64,000 nt of DNA, from the NCBI RefSeq assembly GCF_022458985.1, contig NC_061781.1:17453001-17517000 (forward strand), read 5' to 3'. The notes under the pieces were generated by a model. It saw only the letters and a list, made by a program, of their open reading frames with translations. It did no database searches and had not been told where the DNA came from. The DNA is from Mugil cephalus. Taxonomy: Eukaryota; Chordata; Actinopteri; Mugiliformes; Mugilidae. Shown here piece by piece: positions 1 to 12,507 of this stretch. Position numbers and translations under genes: made by a program. Position 1 is the first letter of the stretch. Every line of letters starts with the position of its first letter.

Positions 1-138
1 TGGTCCATTAATAAGGCCCCAGTTTGAGACGGGATCATCTACCTGCTGGTGTATCAATAAGATAACCAGAAACACTTTTATTATCGTATGTTGTAAACTT
101 TCTTAAACCTTGAAACAATCCTGTTTTCATTTGCTCAG

Positions 139-3100
139 GGGACCGAGGTGAACCTGGACCCCCAGGATTCCGAGGCCTCGTAGGACCTGATGGAGTCCCA
201 GGAAGACCAGGAGCTCCGGGGGATCCTGGCCTCCCAGGACCTACAGGATACCAAGGTGAAAAGATTCAGTTTAGCTAAAAGTAACCATTGGCGTTGGAGG
301 CACTGATCTACATACTATCTACTTCATAGTCTTCATCCTCCTTCCCAACACTGATGTTTTGGGAGACATTCCTGTATTTGTCAAATGCATTTACTGACAC
401 TAAATTATTTGTTTCTCAGGTTCTCCTGGTGCCAGAGGATACCCTGGTGTGGATGCTCCCCCCGGGGAGAAGGGTATAGCAGGATTCAATGGCTTTCCTG
501 GATTACCTGGCAGGAAAGGATTCAAAGGAGATCAAGGTCAATTTGGATACAGGGGGCCTGATGGAGTTTCTGGGATAAAAGGTATGAACTGAATGTTTAT
601 ATCATTCAAGGCCACACATTAAACACTAAATGTCTGTGTTCAAATTACTACTGTAGCATGGATGGAATGTTTGCAACTGCAATTTAAGCGTCCTGTGTTA
701 AATTAAATTATGTTTATCTACATGGTAATTTAAACAAAGGTGTAATTTATAGTTAGTAAGTATAGTAGAGAAAGAACACATACAAGACTGTATGCTGCTG
801 TCAATAGGCTATTGAAATATATTGTAATGGCGTTATATTATGTCATAGTTCTGAATTTAGCTTTTCAAATTTAATTTCTGCCATTTGGCAACTATGTCAT
901 TTATAGTAATTCTGACACAGAAATCTTGATATTTGTGATATGCTTTTTTTTTTTTTTTACACAGGAGTGAAAGGAGACCAAGGCGATATGGGATTTGTTG
1001 GCTCGACTGGTATAAAAGGAGAAAGAGGACCAGTGGGTCCTAAAGGAAACACTGGACTCCCAGGTTAACGATACGCTCATATTTAACTCATCACTTGTTG
1101 TCACATATTGGACGGGCTTTTGTGTTTTTTCTTTTTTCCTTCAGTCTCAAATGATACATCTATTCTGCAGGTGTTGTTGGGATCCCTGGCAGCCAGGGTC
1201 CTCCTGCAATTCCTGTCAAACTTCCAGGAGAGAGGGGTCCTCCTGGGCCTCGGGGTATACAAGGACCAAAGGGTGTTAAAGGGACACCGGGGCCACATGG
1301 CCCCACTGGGGACGCAGGTTAGTAATTCTTATCAAATATTTGCTGATGGCTGTAGCTCAGGTGGTAGAGTTGGGTTGGTGTCTTGGTTAAGACACTGAAC
1401 GCTTGACTTCTCTTGATGGCGGCAGAAGTACTTGCATGACGCTGTTGGTGTTTGAGTAAATAAGAGTCAAAAATGATAAGGTGCTCTATAAAACACATAT
1501 GATAAGTGCATTTAACTTCATTTTTAACATATCTGCACACATTATACAGCTCACCCACACATGTGTCTTGTTACTCTACAGGGTTCTTGGGACCCTTTGG
1601 GGAAAAAGGCATGCCGGGGATTAGTGGCACCCCAGGAACGCCTGGATTCCATGGAGATGTTGGACAAATCGGCCACCGTGGTCTACAAGGCATGGAAGGT
1701 GCGTCTGACACTGTGGAGAAGTTAAAGGATTAGGTCCATAAACCCAGATTAAAAGATTAACAGTAGGCGGAGATTTAAAGAGAGTCCCAGTTACAAAGAA
1801 GTTTTTGATTGTTGTTTTTGTGAATGTCGAATAAAACCACTATGTACTTAACTGTTAGCAGACTATAAAGGGCCATTTGTATTATGCTAAATAAATTCTC
1901 CGCTCTGCTTTAGGTGACCGTGGCCGCCCTGGTATCACTGGGTTACCCGGTATGCCTGGCCGCAGTGTCAGCGTGGGCTACTTGCTGGTGAAACACAGTC
2001 AGTCAACTGAGACACCCATGTGTCCAGTGGGTATGTCTAAACTGTGGGACGGTTACAGCTTGCTGTACCTGGAGGGCCAGGAAAAGGCCCATAACCAGGA
2101 TCTTGGTAAGTCAGAGTAATCAGTAACATTGCTCATACAGGTTATTGCATTCGGTAACTATTCTTTCATAGTGAACTGCAAGGTAAGGTGCTTAAATCCA
2201 TGCAGTGTGTGGAACTGCTGTACTGTGTGAAAGGTTTAGGCACTAAAAGCAAAGGAGGCTTTCAAAAATAATGCAAAGAGTTTGCTCAGTTCTGTCTCAG
2301 TCAAAGGTCTCTTTCTTATTGTGTTTCCAATAGGAGTTAGATTTGCTGTAACAGCAAGTGTACTTACTGAAAAAAGATGCATTTTTTCTATTGAAAACTA
2401 TAGAAGAGATGATTTATTTCATCATCTAATCTAATTGTGCAAGCCAGTTGAGCTTTCATAAAGTAATCAGGCTCTATCCCTGAAGGAATCAACTATGTGT
2501 AAGGGGCAGAGCGATTCATTCCCTTTGAAGATTTGATATAAATCTGGGCGAAATCTCACTAAATGTGAGAAAATCTAAAACCAACGTTGGATCCGATCTG
2601 GCGCTTAGAGTTTAAACGGTAAAACTTCAGAGATCAGAGAAGCTCGATGTTCCCGAAATCCCCTCAAAAAACAGCCAAACAGCTGGAACAAATGACTGGG
2701 GAATGACTACATTTGTAGTGTGGCTATGCAACATTTGGAAGAGGAAATAAGACATTGTTGTTAATGCAATTTTTTGCATTTTATTGCACTGATGTGTTGA
2801 GTTTTTTATTTTTTATTTTGTAGCTGCAATATGTCTCTGGACCTGTTAACATGACCAGTAACTAACTAGTGTTAGATACTTAGACATCAATAAGCAGAAC
2901 TTTGTTTGTATAGAACAGCAGTGTAGTTATCAGAACATCTCCATCTATAAGATCACAGTACAAATGTTACATACATCATACATACAGTAAATGAAAGGAA
3001 ACAGAATATTAGTCTACGAACCACCAGTCTTTAATTTTTAAACAAAACACCTTCTATTCAGGATATGATATGTTGATTTATTCTCCCCAGGTTTGGCTGG

Positions 3101-4776
3101 CTCCTGCCTCCCCAAGTTCAACACCATGCCCTTCCTGTACTGCAACCCCGGAGACATATGTTACTACGCCAGCAGAAACGATAAGTCCTACTGGTTGTCC
3201 ACGACCGCCCCTCTCCCGATGATGCCTGTAGAAGAGGGAGAGATCAAACCCTACATCAGCCGCTGCTCAGTGTGTGAGGCTCCGTCGGTCGCCATAGCGG
3301 TTCACAGTCAGGACATCACCATCCCGATGTGTCCCCAGGGCTGGCGCAGCCTGTGGATCGGCTACTCCTTCCTCATGGTGAGCGAGACTTTAAACATCAG
3401 TGGTGGAATTTCACACATGTCGCTCCCATGTTGACTTTCTTTTACATTTTACTTTTTCAATATAAACGCTAAAAAACCAGAGAAGGCTATTTTTGTGTGA
3501 AGGAAAGACTTAGAAGTTACTTCATTAATAGACAAACATGAAATGATTGTTAGAACAGGAAAATCAGGTGTAGCTTTTAATAAGCATTGCTCAAACAGGA
3601 GAAATCCATTGACTGCATTATTTTCTGCTGAGGAGTACATAGTCTCCCTGATCATGAGAAAGAAGGTGGTTTTACTGACCCCTGCAAATTCTCCATATGT
3701 GGGAATGTCAGCTGCATACTTTCTGATAGCGGGGAACTGCATTTGCACTCTCATCTTATTTTATTTTTTTATTTGTTGGGGGGACAAGTTATGGAGCACT
3801 GTTTTAGAGTAGCAGCGTTGGACTAAAGGGTTACAGGCTACATTTATTCACATGTTCGATACCGAACTGAGCGAAATTTAGGCTGGTATCGGCGATACCA
3901 GTCTGATACCGATATTTCCAATACCGATATATTTCTGTAAATACACCCTAACGTGCCTGGTAAACCTAAAAATAGTAGTGTATTTCAAATCATATCTTCA
4001 TAAAGAATACAAGACATCAGACTAATTTAGCTAATACAACGAAAGAAAAACAGTGGACACAATCATACAAAATATGTGAAAATGCTCAGTAAGCAAAATA
4101 ATAAGACAATTAAAAAAAATAAGAACCACTATAATGAAAACTTCTGCATCTCAATTCTCCTTTTGTGTCCTCTTCTGTCCACCACATCATAAACACCTCA
4201 TATTCTGTGTTGTGGATTAACCTGAGGTGTGTCACAAGGTTTGTTGCGCTGCCAAAACTGAATAGTTTAGTTACTTTCCACTTTGTTCCCACATTACCTC
4301 GTATCGAAGGTATCGGTACATCGATTTGAGTATCAATTTTAGAGCTTAAAGAACTGGTATCGGAAGTATCGATATTTCAGTGTCGATCAGCACATCACAA
4401 ATCTTGAGCAGGCACCCAATGTGCTCCCCTGCAGTATAAATTGGCACGCAATGTTACATCCATGGTGACGAGACAGTGTCGTTTGGTAAATTAACTCTGC
4501 CATAAACGTTTGTGCCTGCAGCACACAGCGGCGGGAAGCGAGGGCGGAGGTCAGTCCCTGTCATCACCCGGCTCCTGCCTGGAGGACTTCCGCACGACAC
4601 CGTTCATCGAGTGCAACGGGGCCAAAGGCACCTGTCACTACTTCGCCAACAAGAACAGCTTCTGGCTAACCTCCATAGACAAGTCGTTCCACGCCGAGCC
4701 AGCATCAGAGACGCTCAAAGCGGGCCAGCTGCTGTCGCGCATCAGCCGCTGCCAGGTCTGCATGAAGAACTTGTGA
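139..4776 (+). CDS. col4a2: Type IV collagen alpha-2 chain, 3' part (8 exons)
   Basis: Network-forming collagen of basement membranes; alpha-2 pairs with alpha-1 and its NC1 domain drives trimer and network assembly outside the cell. Exons read as 139-255, 420-581, 965-1063, 1171-1317, 1582-1698, 1914-2105, 3091-3377 and 4522-4776, all GT-AG, collagen exons in phase 1. The first five and the start of the sixth encode Gly-X-Y repeats with short interruptions (for example [10 protein letters not shown] in exon 2 and an AIPVKLP break in exon 4). From about 1957 the tandem C4/NC1 domain follows, opening GYLLVKHSQ and carrying [33 protein letters not shown] and the end [11 protein letters not shown]. 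These fit alpha-2 better than alpha-4 or alpha-6, and rab20/naxd/ing1/ankrd10 next door match the human COL4A2 neighbourhood. Partial: the 5' part lies left of the window. Family certain; alpha-2 very likely. Confidence 0.93.
1346..1516 (+). mobile_element. tRNA-derived SINE fragment in a col4a2 intron
   Basis: It starts with a tRNA-like head containing a Pol III A-box (TGTAGCTCAGGTGGTAGAG), then a stretch like TTAAGACACTGAACG, and ends with GTGCTCTATAAAACACA and a CATTTAAC tail. This order (tRNA head, GACACTTAAC-like body, GCTATATAAATACA-like tail) is typical of widespread fish tRNA-derived SINEs. The B-box region is missing, so it is internally deleted. It lies between coding exons 4 and 5. 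Confidence 0.6.
3855..4395. mobile_element. Non-autonomous DNA transposon-like element rich in GATACCGATA motifs
   Basis: Both ends hold clustered copies of a GATACCGATA-type motif in opposite orientation (about 3858-3935 and 4300-4385), around an AT-rich core with no long coding frame. The arrangement resembles MITEs common in fish. Exact ends and target-site duplication could not be fixed. It lies in the last col4a2 intron, between 3378 and 4521. Confidence 0.45.
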
Positions 4777-5350
4777 GGGACTCGCAGCAGGTGGACGCTG
4801 GCAGAAAGAAGTCGCTCCGTTAGCGGCGGTGTAGTGTCATCTCTCCATCCGTGCACTAAACCCATGAAACAGCGTTGGATCTGAAACACTCGCTTAGATC
4901 AGTGTCAGTGGAAAACTTTCAAAACTTGATCCACAGAGCTCAGATATACAGTGACTGTGTGATGCCTGGAGATCCACTGTAGATAAAACAGGAGAAGCCC
5001 CACAACGAAAAAAAAAAAATCTGCACTGTGGCAAATATGTTTGTGTTAAATATGGTTTGGTGCTTACTTTTTTTTTTTTTTTTAACTTATTACCTCATCT
5101 ACTATGTCACATTGTTAACTACCAGAGACCTACACTACAGCTCAACCAAAGATGCACATTTATATATATATATATGCACCGCTTCTGATTTACTACATGT
5201 TTCTTTATCGTTTTAGGTTTAGGGTTAAAGCCACTAACACTGCTTCTCTGAATAATTTAAAGGTAAACGGTTGATACTATTGACAGTATTATCCTGCTTT
5301 GACTTCATTGCTCTGAAAAACTATTTTTTAATAAAGTTACAGTAAGCTGT
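4777..5350 (+). other. col4a2: col4a2 3' UTR with poly(A) signal
   Basis: Non-coding sequence after the col4a2 stop. The first good AATAAA is at 5330-5335, about 555 nt after the stop, so the transcript probably ends near 5350. A short (TA)n run lies at about 5161-5174. No other gene is visible before the rab20 3' UTR. Confidence 0.6.
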
Positions 5351-5799
5351 TAACTTGTTACGCATATTCAACTACTGCAAATGTCATCTATATATATATT
5401 TTTTCCATTTACCATATGATCACAGCAATGCACTGATTCTTCTTCTTTCTTGTAGTTTTTTTTTGGTCTGAATAGACTTGACCCCCCGTGAATGTGTCTT
5501 AAATGTTTGTCTTATCTAATACTCGCCACACCCCAGGACAACAGGACATGTTTTCAACAACTATAAACACTTTGGATCAGAGGTCTGACCTTGCCCCGGT
5601 CTGATCCCGAGTTAATGTTTAACAGTTTAGAAAGTAGGTCACCAACTCTGCTCCGTATCTCTGAAAGTAAACAGATCGATAAGACCAGGAAAATTAGACA
5701 ACATAATTTTTAATTGTAATATAATTATGGTTATTTTCATTACATGATCGATTCATTGGATTGTAAAGATTAAATGTTGTTTGTTATACTTCTGTTTGG

Positions 5800-6355
5800 T
5801 TTATTTCCTGTTTGATTGGACAGAGCAGGGATACTGCAAAATAAAAAATCTTTATTATAACAAGAAGCTTAAAATTCGACAAATGGTACATGGAAAAGTA
5901 CCGGTAAAACACAGACATGGGTGTCAGAGTTAGTAACAGAGCATTAAAGTGAAACGTGATTAACAAAGTAAGTACAATAAACAACTGTGCAATGTGCCTC
6001 GAAGCTGAAAATTAGTGCTGTTGAATTCTTGGGACTCTCGTAGCGGAACGCTTACAAATAGCAGTGATTGGTTTCTTTGGGACACAAGTGCAGTTTCAGT
6101 CATTAGAGGTTTGAAAACATAGTTAGTTATGTCCCTTCCTTACAAAGAAATACTTAAAACACTACGAGCTCTATTCTGAGGACCATCATCTCCACAGCAT
6201 CAAGAACACATGTACTATGTGCTGCCAGGAGGTTTTTGATGCTTTTGGCTGCAGTCAAGGCAAAAAAAAAAAAAAAAGGTAGTACCATTATACAGATCTG
6301 GTGTTCAGGCCTGATAGTCCTGTATCTGTGAGCCTCTTTGCGTCTCTTTAGCGTG
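5800..6355 (-). other. rab20: rab20 3' UTR
   Basis: Non-coding sequence downstream of the rab20 stop on the minus strand. Reverse-strand AATAAA signals occur at 5851-5856 and 5800-5805. The rab20 and col4a2 transcripts are therefore tail to tail, their likely ends about 450 nt apart. An A-run at about 6261-6277 (T-run in the transcript) is the only low-complexity feature. Confidence 0.5.
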
Positions 6356-9300
6356 CTAGCAGCAGGAGGACCTGCCCCGCTTGCTGCTGACCCTGCACTC
6401 CTCCAGATCCACTGTAGGAGACTCCTGGTTCTGATGTCTCTTCCTCAGGATGGAAGGCAGCACCAGGTCGAACAGCGTCTCGAACAGAGCGTCCACGTTA
6501 TAGCCCGTCTTGGCGCTCGTCTCGAAGCACATCTTCTCGGCGGGCAGGCTGCTGTTTTCATCCAGGCCCTTATAGCGCAGTATTCTCCCGTAGAGACCCG
6601 CCGCATCCTCGTACGTCACCTGCTTGCGAAGCATCCCGACGGAGAGGGACGTAGGGGAGGCTGGGGGCGTGGGGCAAGCGGAAAGCACCTCTGGTTCTGT
6701 CCTCTCCTCCTCGCACTCAGTTCTGTTCTCAGACTGTGCGTCTGAGTCCTGGGAGAGGTGGGCTTTAGGGTCCGTGAGGTCCGCCTTGTTGCCCACGATG
6801 GCGTAGATGCAGTCATGGTTGGCTGTATCGGTCAGGGACAGGAAGCGCTCCTCCAGCTCAGCTAGGCTCTGCCAGTTGGTGACGTCGTACGTGAGGACGA
6901 CAGCGGCTGCACCTCGACAGTACATGGAGCCCAACCCGTGGAACTGTTCCCGGCCTGAGAAGACAAGGGAGGGAGGTCAGCAGCTCAACGCAAACTTCGA
7001 AATCAGTCATTCTGTATGAGCAGCGCTGCAGAACGATAAGACAGTCAGCAGTTTGGAAACAGGAACGAGCTTTGTTGTTGGAATATGCAGGATTATTGAA
7101 AGGGCACATTGTGTGAGAGCACATTCCCGCTGTGGGGCATGTCCTGGTACCAGTGGGCAGTTAATTAAATACACAAAGCTAAAACTAATGCAGTGTAATA
7201 CAACAGTCTAAACAATAAATCCAGAGAGATGTGTACCGCATGAAGTTGAGTAAATCAGCAGTTCCCCGTTATTTTCCCTCATCTAAGAAAAACTTTCAAA
7301 AAATCGGAACCAAATTGCTGTGATCTAAAACTGTCATAACAAAAAACAAATAACCAAACTTAAAATGACTCTGCAGACAGGAGGAGAGGCCCTTTGCGTA
7401 GGCCTGGTGACTTCTTGACCTCTCTTTGTCACGTCTGTTTTTTCCATTACTATCCGGATTGTAAGCACGTAGCTTTCTGTGTGTGCCAACACATATAGCC
7501 TAACTTTCTTTGTTGATACTGATGAGTCACACATTTCTCACAAATGTTGTTTCATTCTTAACATAGTGAAGTTGTGACAAATAGAGGGAACCTAGATGAA
7601 CTAGTCAGCAAGTTGACCAAACTCTCTGTGACCTTTAGCTTACTAGCTTCATGTGAACCAAAACAAATATGCAGTTTATCTTTTCAAATATGTGTAAATA
7701 TATATTTTTGGACTATCACTTTGATAATATTTAACATGTGCATATTTTCTTCTGACAGCCTCCTGATCTTTGGCGACCCCTAAAGGGGGGGATAGGAAAC
7801 TACAATTAATTTATCCATGGCAGGGTTGTTGCACCAGAACACTTAATTTAGATACACAACAAACTGGCAGCTGTGTGCAGCTCTTATTTTCAGCTGCTGC
7901 GTGTTCTCCAACATAAAACAATCCCAAAGATGCTGCGTTAAGCATCACATAAAGCAGAGGAAAGAACGAACGTGAAGTGTCATTTAACTCTATGGTTATC
8001 AATCCTTTACACACTGACAGCTGACGTGACAGCTAAGCCCTCCTTGTGCAAGTCTTTTGAAAACACTGGTTAACGCAAGTTTGGAAAAGTTGGGTTGACA
8101 CATGGACAGTCAAGTCTTCCTGTCATGACCCATCATGTGACTAGTAAGAGGAACAGGCTAGGCCGCTGGAAAGACGGCGCCAGACTTTGAAACCGAACTG
8201 TAGCTTAAGATTAACATTATCAGAGGGAAAAATAAGCAGCAGGCAAATGTACAGACAGCCCTCCTAAGTGCCACTCGTCCACTGGTCCGTGTTGAAATGA
8301 CTCAGCACCGATCGGCCATTTCTCTGCCTCAGTGACTAAACTAAACCCAACAGGGAGCTGTCACAGAGGTCGAGGAGTTCTGGAACAGAGACAGGAAATG
8401 GCTCACTGGTGACAGGGCCAGCATTTCCTTATCTGTGGGGCTCAAAGTTTTTTTTTTTTTTGGAGGGTGTACTTCTTGAGCAAGAAGGCTTACTGTGATA
8501 CATGTTTACACAGTACTGGAATGTAGCACAGTTCTGAGCTTGTTCATTCACAGGCTAACGACAGGCAGGCTAAATTAGCTTGTTTAAGAGAAAATTAATT
8601 ATAGGTCGCCAAGGCCAGCGTTTTCAGTATTTGTTTAGTAAGTCTTTGTATAGTTAGCTGCACTGTAACAGGCCAGAGCAACATGCTGGTTGAATCTGGG
8701 ACAAGTAACAGAACTAACTAAAGCTTCAACTGACCACATTCACCACTGTCAGTTTCATATGAGAGTCTTTAAAGAAAAAAAACTCTGCTACAGTTTGCTT
8801 TCCGTAATAGCCTAGAGAATAATGACTGATCTGCATCCATGTCTAACAATAACAGAATAATAATTTTCTATAGTCAGCAGAAAACAATCGATTCTAGTTA
8901 CATTAGCTATGGTTTAATTTTTAAGTTTCAGTTTCGCAGAAAGATTATTTCAGCGGACGTTTACACGTGAACACAGAAGAAGACTTTAAGGTTTAACAAC
9001 TAACAAAGTAATCGTACTTTCTGACGATAACATAAAGTTCAAACTGACCTTTCATGTGAGGCACGATTCAACTTTTTTTGAACAAAAACCGCAAAAGATT
9101 TTAGGAACTGTTGTTATTACTAAAGGCTTTTTCTCATGCAGATATAAACAGTCTTATTGTTTTTGTTTATTAGCCTTTATTTAACCAGGTCGATCCCGTT
9201 GAGATACAATGACCTCTTTCCCAAGGGAAGCCTGGCCAAGATAGCGGCCTAGCAAAGCTGTGAAACAATTACTTTCACAACAACACAGATAAAATACATG

Positions 9301-10255
9301 GGAGATAAAAAAAACAAAAACAAAACAACAGGACTAAGACTCTGGATTTGCATTAAAACAAGAACAAGTGTGATTTTATGTTGTTTTTAAAAAAAAAAAC
9401 AAGCAACGGGAGTATCTGCAGACTGACATCATCTTGGATTAGGACACAGCAGTCCAACATTGAGCAATAAAGCACAAGACGAGTGACACAACAATTCTAG
9501 GACTTGTTCAGAAAGTTGGAAACGCACAAGAATTGCTTCGAAATTTAACGTAAATATTTAGAAATGTTTTTATTCGCATGTTGGATGATTTTTCTGGTGG
9601 ATTCTGATTTTAATAGTTAATGAGTGTAAAGTTGGCAGACTTACAAAGCCTCAAACGCATAACGCATATATGCCAATGTGAGGAACTGTTTATGACAGGT
9701 TTATTTACCACGGTGATTGATAAATTGATGGTTATTTACAACAATCTCTTCTTGAAACCCTCATCTTACTGTTACACTTACAGAAATTGACATGGTGGAC
9801 AATGTTTAATGATATTGTGCAATTGTATCCTTACCATTACTAACTCCCTTAAACAATTCGCTTAGGTTCAAGATACAAATCCATTTGTCCTCAAGTAGAC
9901 CACCAGCCGATATATAAACTTTATACAAACCATCATCTACAGAGATATGTTTTTAAAAGGTGACTTTTTAAAGACAGATTGCCAGTTTGTTTTGACCCAG
10001 TTTGAGTTTAAGCTCTAGATGGCATGCTATTGAACAACATATAGGATTAATTTTAAACTTTAATATATATATTAAAGTTTAAAATTAATCAGCATAGTAT
10101 TAGAGGTAACTTTCCATCCCACGGTTCTCATGAGGCACCAGGACTAGTCACATGCCGGTGATTGCCTCAGGTGGTGGGATCACGCGTTATCAGGTAAACA
10201 AGGTTAATGAACCAGGGGAAGGAGGCAAGACAGGAGCCTAAAAATAAACACTGTT

Positions 10256-10292
<37 letters not shown>

Positions 10293-10502
10293 TAACGTGA
10301 AGGGGGTATTACCAGCTGTGTCCCATATTGAGATATTGTAAGGTCCCCACTGTTTGAGGAAAAACGCCCCTCCGACGGTGCTGATGGTGTCTTTGAACTT
10401 CCTCTCCATGTACCTGTGGAGCAGCGACGTCTTCCCCACGTTCATGTCCCCCAGGAGAACAACCTTGACGTCGGGCTTCTTCATCTTCGACACGTCGTGC
10501 AT
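6356..10502 (-). CDS. rab20: Rab20 small GTPase (2 exons)
   Basis: Rab-family GTPase linked in vertebrates to phagosome/endosome maturation. Exon 1 is 10502-10313 and exon 2 is 6954-6356, phase 1, together 262 aa. Visible motifs: P-loop GDMNVGKTS at residues 18-26, switch II WDTAGREQFHG at 60-70, NKAD at 119-122, SAK at about 210-212, and a C-terminal Cys-Cys (261-262) for double geranylgeranylation. The usual switch II catalytic Gln (WDTAGQE) is Arg here, which is also the state in human RAB20, so it is a family trait. The loop between NKAD and SAK is about 20 residues longer than in human and rich in Glu, Ser and Pro. Met7 aligns with the human start, so translation may begin at 10484. A roughly 30-base A-run lies just inside the intron, 23 bp from the exon 1 donor. 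Confidence 0.95.
9165..9260. mobile_element. Interspersed repeat with TTTATTTAACCAGG motif
   Basis: The segment has the order CCTTTATTTAACCAGGTCG, GTTGAGATACAATGACCTC, then AAGCCTGGCCAAGA. This series recurs in many fish genomes as an interspersed repeat; I recognise the pattern but cannot name the family. It lies in the rab20 intron. The rest of that 3.4-kb intron (6955-10312) is AT-rich with no coding signal. Confidence 0.45.
10045..10090. repeat. Perfect 46-nt palindrome
   Basis: Bases 10045-10067 are the exact reverse complement of 10068-10090, with no spacer and an ATATAT centre. It could form a 23-bp hairpin. It lies in the rab20 intron, and no protein is encoded. Confidence 0.9.
10261..10290. 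repeat. Homopolymer A run of about 30 bases
   Basis: An uninterrupted A tract on the plus strand, a T tract in the rab20 pre-mRNA, starting 23 bp beyond the exon 1 splice donor. It may be the tail of an insertion or a slippage-expanded run; its length is prone to sequencing error. Confidence 0.8.
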
Positions 10503-12507
10503 GATGCTGACGCTGGAGTCTTAATTCTCGTTAACGCGTAGAAGAGACGCAAATGTGTAACTGGTAAAAAAACATTCCTCGAAAAGAAAAGTTCATTTGT
10601 GACAACGTGACTATCCGGCGCTGGCTCATTGTCAAATCCGCCGAGCGTCGGAACTTCAAAAAGTAACGGAGGTAAAACAGGAAGTAGGTGAGGAGCTAAA
10701 GACCAGAGCAGCTTTTCGCCCGGAGTTCCGCCTGTCAGGCTTTTCTGTTAACTAGTTATGTACCGGAGTGTTGGAAGATCCAGCTCTTTTCAAAGATTCG
10801 TCTCTTTTGACTCTTAGATGTGCCAATACGGCTTCCAAATGGCTTCTCATTCAGTGTTACTGTCTTCTATTTTCAACTAATATATCTATTATGACACAGT
10901 TGCTATGTGTTTACCTTTTAAATAAATCTTTAAATGAACAACTGAACACTAGTATTAGGACCGCACATGAGAAAAAAGAACGAGAGCAGGTAGTTGTTGT
11001 TTTTTTCATCATGCACTTTGAGAAAAAAAAGTTGAAATATAATGTCGAGAAGACCTTTTGAAATTAAAACCACCATGTGACTGCTTCTCGAAAATGACGT
11101 GCAGGCAGTTAGATGAAGTGGTGAAACTATACTTCGGACAAGTAACAAATAAATACTTTCTCTTTTAGCTCATAAGCAGAGTGTAGTTATCAGTATCAGC
11201 TCGTTCACTGACGACACATCACTAATGCACCGCCTCCATCTGTCTCCATTTTAATCAGCTACATATGAATTCACTCACCAGTTCATGGGAAAACGAATGA
11301 AAACAAACACATTCTAACATAACAGCCCTGCACTAAATCCTAGCTGCATGCACATTGTGTCACATCAGAGAGATGGTTTCATTTCTGTTTCTAACACAAT
11401 TGAATTGTGTGGTGTGCTGACACACATCCCTAATATTTTTACTTTACACCCCCCAAAATGATTATACAGTTGAATTGCTAAACAATAATGTACAACAGTC
11501 CTGCAATATCTTCTTCATTCTCAGAGTCCTCAGGATGTTGTTTGTGTCCCATCAACATGGCTCATGGAGTTCAACGTGGCTCCATGTAACTGTGAGAAAC
11601 AAGAACATGAGTAAGAACAAAAATTAATAAAATTCTTATCAGTGGTATGCTATTTTTTTAAAAAAATATACAAATTAAATGGATTGCTACTGTAGTAGTG
11701 TCTAGCATACATTTAAAGGCTACTTAAAGTACAAAAAAGCCAGGTATGTACTTAATAATATGTATTCATAATGTGGAAAAATATGAATACAGTATCATTC
11801 CTAAACATGTCATTTAGCACATTTAAATCAAATAGGTCATAGTTTCTACTGTAGAACAGAAAATAAATCAATATCAGATTTTCTTATAGATATATATATA
11901 TGGGGTTTTTTTGTTTGTTTGTTTTTTTTTTGTTGTTTTTTTTTATGCTACGCTGTGCCTGCAAGACAAAACTCAGGGCAAAAAATAGACAATTTCTAGC
12001 GTTAAATTCTTCCGCTAGGCGGGTGTTAGTTTTCAAACCAGAGCTTGACTACTATATACAGTCAATGTCTATGACACACAAATATTACTCTACAGTGGCC
12101 TTGTAGTTATAGACTGTACAAGCATAAATAATCATGACGTCTCGTGATAGACCAACAACGATCAGCACCTGTATCTGGTCTACAGGTCTTTAGACACCTG
12201 ACAAAGGATTAGATATGTTGGGAAAGTGGAAGAGTATTTGCATCAGGATCATTTCACCTCAGTGCTCTCTAATTCTTCCTTTGTTTCTTATAAAGAAAAC
12301 CTACAAGATTTAAGGACCAAATATGACTTCTGTGCATATCTATTGTAAGTAAAAGATAACTATGTTTTTATGTTAATTTTAATCCCATAAAAGGGAATTA
12401 AAGGTGTTCATGCTCAACATCAATCCAGAAGAATTGAACATTAAAAAAAAAACACACACAAAAAAAAACATTAATAAATAAATAAATAATAATAATAATG
12501 TTTCTTT
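10503..12507. other. Intergenic, rab20 to naxd (head to head)
   Basis: Starts with the probable rab20 promoter (10503-10750, with CpGs). The rest is AT-rich with short A/T runs and a simple-repeat patch at about 12440-12500 (CA, AAAT and AAT units). I see no gene, RNA or convincing regulatory site. Confidence 0.5.
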
